From Turnera subulata (Eukaryota; Streptophyta; Magnoliopsida; Malpighiales; Passifloraceae), in assembly GCA_028386065.3 (NCBI GenBank), contig JAKUCV010002240.1, positions 1 to 64,000 of the forward strand: 64,000 nucleotides of DNA, read 5' to 3'. Shown one piece after another: positions 60,201 to 64,000 of the stretch; position 1 is the stretch's first letter; the number at the start of each line of letters is the position of its first letter. Made by a program: the position numbers and the translations under genes. The notes below the pieces were generated by a model. The model was not told the origin of the DNA and made no database searches. It saw nothing but the letters and a program-made list of their open reading frames with translations.

Positions 60201-61582
60201 AGGGTAAGCAGGAGAAGACCAGGCTACTGGTAAATATTCCTGATGGAACACCAGGCAAAAGCAGTGGCACAATTCAGTTGCAAGAATCCGTTCCTACTAA
60301 TTCAGAATATCCAACAGATAGGTGTACAGTGATGGGATTGATGGCAGGACCAAACTGTCCATGGAGGCAAAGTAGACAAAGATCGGTGACCAAACGGAAT
60401 TAACCAAGCAAGAGGACCTAAGGCAAACTCTGAAGCCTTAAATTGCAGCACAGCAAGGATTTATGCATTGTAGAAAACCTTTGGAGAAAAATGCCAGAAG
60501 TACATGTTTTTGTCAGATGACTAATCAGTAGTTATTTTGTGGTTAGGGAATTATTACCAGATTATCTGATTGTTATTGTGTCTAATAGAGAAAGTATTAT
60601 TACAAGTTTACCTGTAAAATTAGCCTTGTATGCAACTGCTTTCTCCATGTAGGCTCCATTGAATGTTGAACCACTGAAATCAGACTCTCTCATGTCTGCC
60701 GCAGTGAAATTGGCTCTTCTGTATCAGTCATTTGGATTTATCAAGCACAGAAGACGCATTAGATCATTCCAGGATAACTGTCCATAAGTAATGCAAAGTA
60801 GCTCCCAATGACAGGTAGAACTCAACTGTGTCTGTGTGATACATTCATCAAAAGTTTACAAGTATTTCTATCTCCCAATAGCAGCTTTTGCTTCATGAAG
60901 ATTCACAATCAGTTGAAATTCAGGTATTCTTTTATCTTTCCCGCGTTAAACATACATAAGAGTAAAACATGATCATAGAAAGTTCAGTAAATGAACCAAG
61001 GACGAAGAGTTACCTGAAATTTTCATTCAAATGCACTGCTTTCCTGCACAAAACCACAACAACAACCTCATTTTTTTAAGAATTCTAATATTAGAATTCT
61101 CCCAAGAAAGAAACACTAACATAATTCAAGAAAGCATACTTGAGATCCGCAGAGCCGAACTGAGCTGCAGATCCTATACCAAATTCGCCGCGCATCTCTG
61201 CTTCATACTTATTAAGATCAGCAACTGCAGGGAAACTAGTGCTGAAGGTAACAACTGCAGCAGCCAAAGCAGTTGAGACTACCCTCTTCCAATTCTTGGA
61301 CTGAGCATTATCCACCTTGTACCCATTTTTGCAGCAATCTTGCTTTTCAAGGAACACTTCTGTTAGTTTGAAACTAACCATGATAACGTTATCATCATTA
61401 CCTTAAAAAACAGAGACCAGTGCATGCATGTTTCACTTACTCTGGCATTGGTCTTCCCTTGCAGTGTCTAATTGACAAGCTATGCGAAATGGCTTAAAGG
61501 GTACTTGGCAATTTGACTTTGAAGATGAAGGAGAGATGTTAATGGATTTAATGGAGAGTGAAGAGATGGAAGATAGCGCCAT
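57277..61582 (-). CDS. Thylakoid lumen pentapeptide-repeat protein (TL20.3-like)
   Basis: Seven coding exons on the minus strand: 61582-61441, 61359-61140, 61043-61014, 60718-60612, 57989-57955, 57765-57637 and 57468-57277, all with GT-AG borders and matching phases (855 nt, 284 aa). The Ser-rich start MALSSISSLSIKS is a chloroplast transit peptide. NWKRVVSTALAAAVVTFSTS ending at an AVA|DLN cleavage site is a lumen-targeting signal. About 191 mature residues remain, near 20 kDa. Pentapeptide repeats (A(D/N)LXX) include RANFTAADMRESDFSGSTFN and VLNEANLTNAVLVRS..LTRSDLGGA. A Cys-containing tail follows (LGCGNSRRNAYGSPSSP, DGFCDEGTGLCDAK). Pentapeptide stretches fold as a right-handed beta-helix; function in the lumen is poorly defined. 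Intron 4 (57990-60611) holds an opposite-strand ORF. Confidence 0.92.
58490..58585 (+). repeat. Possible SINE 3' fragment
   Basis: Shares words with the SINE at 62756-62970 in the same order (GTACG-AGAAA, GACTCACCCA, GCCCGGGATACC) but is diverged. Located in intron 4 of the lumen-protein gene, just upstream of the nested ORF. Confidence 0.45.
58949..60403 (+). CDS. Nested ORF: SUVH5/6-like N-terminal region with three 106-aa tandem repeats
   Basis: An open frame of 484 codons without introns lies wholly within intron 4 of the lumen-protein gene, on the other strand. Residues 1-150 carry two copies of a motif I associate with the N-termini of SUVH5/6-type H3K9 methyltransferases (RISTVVRDFPPGCDPPG and RRTSAIRDYPKGCGPKA). 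Each of three tandem units of 106 residues (59423-59740, 59741-60058, 60059-60376; period 318 bp) contains GTL.DD.PAV..VLLKKD and ends near VMGLMAGPDCPWRKS, resembling the SUVH 'GLMAAPNCPWR' motif. The stop follows the third unit; no SRA (YDG), pre-SET or SET domain exists, so it cannot methylate. It is a truncated, probably retroposed or duplicated fragment that has kept its frame, or a new small gene. The ATG used is the first in frame; a leader from about 58600 is likely. Confidence 0.6.
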   Translation: MGGSRMGLGSSCGSGNLTSDGEYGSCDDLIEDRKRISTVVRDFPPGCDPPGRVLTQVTKNSAPLVFPDIMNDSEQKVVPRVVVKQEKPELTRKSGLQQKNFPDILHTKTLVKMEDVEMKAKVCPPRRRTSAIRDYPKGCGPKAQLIDREVDPSIAFTAGTLDDDIPAVSSVLLKKDEEDTWTDRHHKVVVASCDSNMSQLDGGGKQCKQEKTRLLVNILDGTPGKSSGTIQFQKSVPTNSGYPTDRRIVMGLMAGPDCPWRKSAGTLHDDLPAVPGVLLKKDEEDTERDRHDKVVVASCNSNMSQLDRGGKQYKQEKTSQMVNIPDGTPGKSSGTIQLQESVPTNSGYPTDRRIVMGLMAGPDCPWRKSAGTLHDDIPAVPCVLLKKDKEDTEKDRHDNVVVASCDSNMSQLDRGGKQGKQEKTRLLVNIPDGTPGKSSGTIQLQESVPTNSEYPTDRCTVMGLMAGPNCPWRQSRQRSVTKRN

Positions 61583-61934
61583 TATAGTGTTTCCCTTTAT
61601 GTGTGTCTTTGATATTAGGACGATGCAATTCAAGAGAATGTGAAGGAGGGAAAAAAATGGATGAAAAACAGATCAAAGCAGGGGAGGCTTTAGGCTCTCT
61701 AGTTCTAGCCACTGGTTTTAGCAATGGCTAGATTATGCACACGTGGTGATTCTTTGTCTTTGGCTGGGTTAGTGGTGACCATATCCTTGTGGCCTATTAA
61801 GAGCAAGGAGAAAATATCAAAGATAAGAAGAGATGACTTGGGGTTAAAATTAAAAATAAAAAATTTAAGACGCACAAAAGATATTTATATCTAGTGTATT
61901 CTTTTTGGAATAATCACAACTACTTATATGTTTT

Positions 61935-61983
61935 TGCTAGTTGATATTTTTTTTGATACATCGGGAGAAGGTATGCTGGTTGA
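61935..61983 (-). mobile_element. Micro-insertion of 29 bp with 10-bp TSD
   Basis: TGCTAGTTGA (61935-61944) versus TGCTGGTTGA (61974-61983) flanks a 29-bp insert that on the minus strand ends GTATC plus poly(A). Confidence 0.5.
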
Positions 61984-62087
61984 AATTTAAATTTTAAAAA
62001 TATATAAATTATGAAGTTTTTTTTTTTTGATAAAACATAAGGCTACCATACAATTTTCCATCTTTGTTTTTCCTTTTGCTTTTCAAT

Positions 62088-62130
62088 TTTTAGGAAATCT
62101 TATTCATCAAAAAAAATTTTAGGAAATCTT
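62088..62130 (+). mobile_element. Micro-insertion of 15 bp with 14-bp TSD
   Basis: TTTTAGGAAATCTT at 62088-62101 and 62117-62130 flanks ATTCATCAAAAAAAA. Confidence 0.7.
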
Positions 62131-62134
62131 GAAT

Positions 62135-62177
62135 TCACTGGTTATCTCTGTCAAAAAAAAAAAAATCACTGGTTATC
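62135..62177 (+). mobile_element. Micro-insertion of 19 bp with 12-bp TSD, matching the LINE terminus
   Basis: TCACTGGTTATC at 62135-62146 and 62166-62177 flanks TCTGTC followed by 13 A. The LINE at 12685-16451 ends, on its own strand, TTCTGTC plus poly(A), the same terminus. Confidence 0.75.
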
Positions 62178-62199
62178 CGCCGTCGTATTCCTCTGGAGG

Positions 62200-62400
62200 G
62201 AGGCCCATGGTTCAGGGGACAACTTAATGGGCCACCCACCATAAAGGAAGTAGATGCCCAGGCCCTTGAGGCTCATGAGAGGTGAATGGGCCATCGTAAC
62301 AATAATGGGCCTCCGCGATCCTCATTACCGTACAAAGAAAAAAAGTTGGTCCAGGATATCTAGCTAGGACCATAGGTCAACTTAAATTAAATGGCAGGCC
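62200..62400. promoter_or_regulatory. Cluster of TGGGCC/GGCCCA (site II-like) motifs
   Basis: TGGGCC at 62228, 62287 and 62306 and GGCCCA words near 62205 and 62396. It is 620-820 bp upstream of the lumen-protein ATG. Such site II motifs bind TCP factors in many plant promoters; relevance here is inferred. Confidence 0.3.
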
Positions 62401-62636
62401 CAGATCCCCAAAAAAATAAAGAAATTAATTGTCAGTTCAGAGATCTGATGAGCCTTGAAAAACACACAGGGTTTTGTGTCCATTGGAAGCGATGAGTTTT
62501 CAATACATTGTAGGGCCGTGATGGTCGCATTCCTGATTGTTATCCATGCTTAGCTATAACAAATTGGGAGTAGCATTAATTTCCTATTGTAGTTTGGCAT
62601 AATGAAGGTTCTATAAAAGATAATAAGGTATGAATT

Positions 62637-62680
62637 TTGATAATTTCAAGTTTTTTTTGATATTATTGATAATTTCAAGT
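62637..62680 (-). mobile_element. Micro-insertion of 14 bp with perfect 15-bp TSD
   Basis: TTGATAATTTCAAGT at 62637-62651 and 62666-62680 flanks TTTTTTTGATATTA (minus-strand tail ATATC plus A-run). Confidence 0.65.
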
Positions 62681-62699
62681 ATTGTTTTTAATTCTAAAT

Positions 62700-62739
62700 T
62701 TTCAAGTGTTGTTTTTTTTGGATCGTTTCGAGTGTTGTT
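62700..62739 (-). mobile_element. Micro-insertion of 12 bp with 14-bp TSD
   Basis: TTTCAAGTGTTGTT (62700-62713) versus TTTCGAGTGTTGTT (62726-62739) flanks TTTTTTGGATCG. Confidence 0.5.
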
Positions 62740-62740
62740 A

Positions 62741-62985
62741 GAAATCTTCGAGACCACCAATTGAGGTTGGTTTAAGTGGTAAGCGACTTGTTCCGCTTAA
62801 GCGAGGTCTTGGGTTCGAGTCTAGATGTACGCAGAAAACCTCATTTGGGAGACTCACCCACCATTACCTAGGTGCGCCCACCCGAGTCGAGCTGGATTTA
62901 ATCTGGTGCCTTTGATGTCCTTAAAGATGAACAGGCCCGGGATACCAGTGGGAAACCAAAAAAAAAAAAAGAAATCTCCGAGACC
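62741..62985 (+). mobile_element. tRNA-derived SINE with 15-bp TSD
   Basis: The insert is 62756-62970. It has a tRNA-like head (A-box-like GGTTTAAGTGGTAAGCG, B box GGGTTCGAGTCT at 62811-62822), a body with GACTCACCCACC and GCCCGGGATACC, and a poly(A) tail. Direct repeats GAAATCTTCGAGACC (62741-62755) and GAAATCTCCGAGACC (62971-62985) flank it. It resembles the Au-type plant SINE pattern. Confidence 0.85.
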
Positions 62986-63120
62986 TCGCTTAAGCGAGCT
63001 TTCGGGTTCGAGTCCTCATGTAGAAAATTTTCATTGGGAGACTCACCCACCATAATTAGGAGCGCGATCCAGGTCGAGCCGGATTAGTTGGGGCAAAACT
63101 TCGGATACCGAAAGAAAAAA
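62986..63120 (+). mobile_element. Second SINE copy, 5'-truncated
   Basis: It starts within the head (CGCTTAAGCGAG), followed by the B box GGGTTCGAGTCC and the body words GGGAGACTCACCCACCAT and GGATACCG, then an A-rich end. It abuts the first SINE's right target copy. Confidence 0.75.
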
Positions 63121-63837
63121 CAAAAGAAAGCTAAGTGAATGAACATTTAAAGATTCTTATATTGGCAAATAAAGAAATGCCATTGATAAATGTTTCTAAA
63201 ACTTTGCGGAAACATTATTTTTCTAGTATGTCTCTTATGAATTTATATAAAAACAACAATGTTTCAATATTATCATTGCTAATCACACATCACCACTATA
63301 ATGAGTCAAAAAAAAAATTAAAAAAAAACACAATATATAAAACAAACTTCTCTAGACTAGTGGCCGACTTGTGCCCTTGACTTTATCCAACTTGGAGGAA
63401 GAGGATGGATTGATTGATTAAAAGTAGGGCAAAACCTGTGCTCCCTCTATCCCATCCCCATATTGTGGGACATGTGCACGTCACTATGTGGTTCAAAAAA
63501 GAACAACAAATTCCTTATGGCCATATTGCAAACATCATAAATGATCTAGGGAATGCATGTGGGGTTACCCCCTTCAGATCAAAAAGCCCAAAAAAATGTT
63601 TCAAAAAAAAAAGAGAGAGTGAGAGCATGTGGGGATACTGTTGAGTGGTTTCCTCCTATGTAGGGACCACTATAAATAAAAAAATAAAAAAAGGAGAAGA
63701 TGCAGTGGTTGCAGAAGGTGGTGCAGTGGTTGTGGAAGTGTTGGAGCTGGTGCAAATGGAGCAGTTAGTGGAGCTTTGCAAGTTGGTCCCTATAGTTATA
63801 AAATCTTGCAATTTGGTCCCTGCGGAGTGCCTATAAA
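63121..63837. other. Intergenic, no gene recognised
   Basis: Contains two GCAA(G/T)TTGGTCCCT words (63779 and 63808 on), often seen at the ends of DNA transposons. Nothing else recognised. Confidence 0.4.
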
Positions 63838-64000
63838 ATGCGAAATGGCTTAAAGGGTACTTGGCAATTTGACTTTGAAGATGAAGGAGAGATGTTAATG
63901 GATTTAATGGAGAGTGAAGAGATGGAAGATAGCGCCATTATAGTGTTTCCCTTTATGTGTGTCTTTGATATTAGGACGATGCAATTCAAGAGAATGTGAA
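63838..64000 (-). repeat. Exact copy of exon 1 start and upstream of the lumen-protein gene
   Basis: 163 bp identical to 61482-61644, offset 2356, continuing past the window end. It includes the ATG (minus strand, at 63938) and the first 33 codons of the transit peptide plus 62 bp upstream. The left breakpoint falls inside exon 1, so this copy lacks the exon's donor. Either a very recent duplication or an assembly duplicate. Confidence 0.9.

Larger units (their letters stand above)
61645..62634. other. Upstream region of the lumen-protein gene
   Basis: 5' flank on the minus strand; no ORF. It holds several micro-insertions and the TGGGCC cluster listed separately. Confidence 0.5.

Overview
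The window is nuclear DNA of a flowering plant, most likely a eudicot. Evidence: spliced genes with GT-AG (and GC-AG) introns, a VND-type NAC factor, a thylakoid-lumen pentapeptide protein with a chloroplast transit peptide, a eukaryotic tRNA-Ser, and many plant transposon families. The species cannot be named from the sequence. One assembly gap (637 N) lies at 13026-13662.

Layout. 1-8569: two nested Ty3/gypsy-type LTR retroelements. Element A (3' LTR 1477-4971) sits inside the integrase of element B (3' LTR 6087-8569), and B in turn lies against a broken F-box gene. Element A carries an antisense mini-gene (890-1288) with its own TATA box and AATAAA. 8570-16470: AT-rich DNA with two LINE copies, both with target-site duplications (TSDs), and an orphan first exon of an HR-lesion-inducer-like gene. 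16470-36420: a degenerate, duplicated cluster of F-box, ribosome-inactivating-protein-like (RIP-like) and copper amine oxidase genes, all broken. It is invaded by a long-TIR Mutator-like MITE, a solo LTR with TSD ATTTA, a Pack-MULE carrying a U-box fragment (9-bp TSD), a TRIM element and a foldback element. 36421-47300: mostly non-coding, with a second solo LTR (TSD ATAAA). 47300-64000: the gene-bearing part, with a VND4-like NAC gene (three coding exons, one GC-AG intron), tRNA-Ser(GCT), and a seven-exon gene for a TL20.3-like lumen pentapeptide protein on the minus strand. The fourth coding intron of that gene holds an opposite-strand ORF of 484 codons resembling only the N-terminus of SUVH5/6 histone methyltransferases, with three in-frame 318-bp tandem repeats. 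The last 163 bases are an exact copy of part of exon 1 of the lumen-protein gene.

How things fit together. Only the NAC gene, the tRNA and the lumen-protein gene look intact. As I recall, the NAC and lumen-protein relatives are also neighbours in Arabidopsis (At1g12260 and At1g12250), so the right-hand third is probably conserved genic territory and the left two thirds a transposon- and pseudogene-rich zone.

Most novel signals: (1) the intron-nested SUVH-like repeat ORF; (2) the antisense mini-gene of element A; (3) a recurring class of tiny insertions (12-29 bp ending in TCAAAA-type tails, flanked by 10-19-bp direct repeats), which look like extreme 5'-truncated LINE/SINE insertions; one matches the 3' terminus of a LINE present in the same window.
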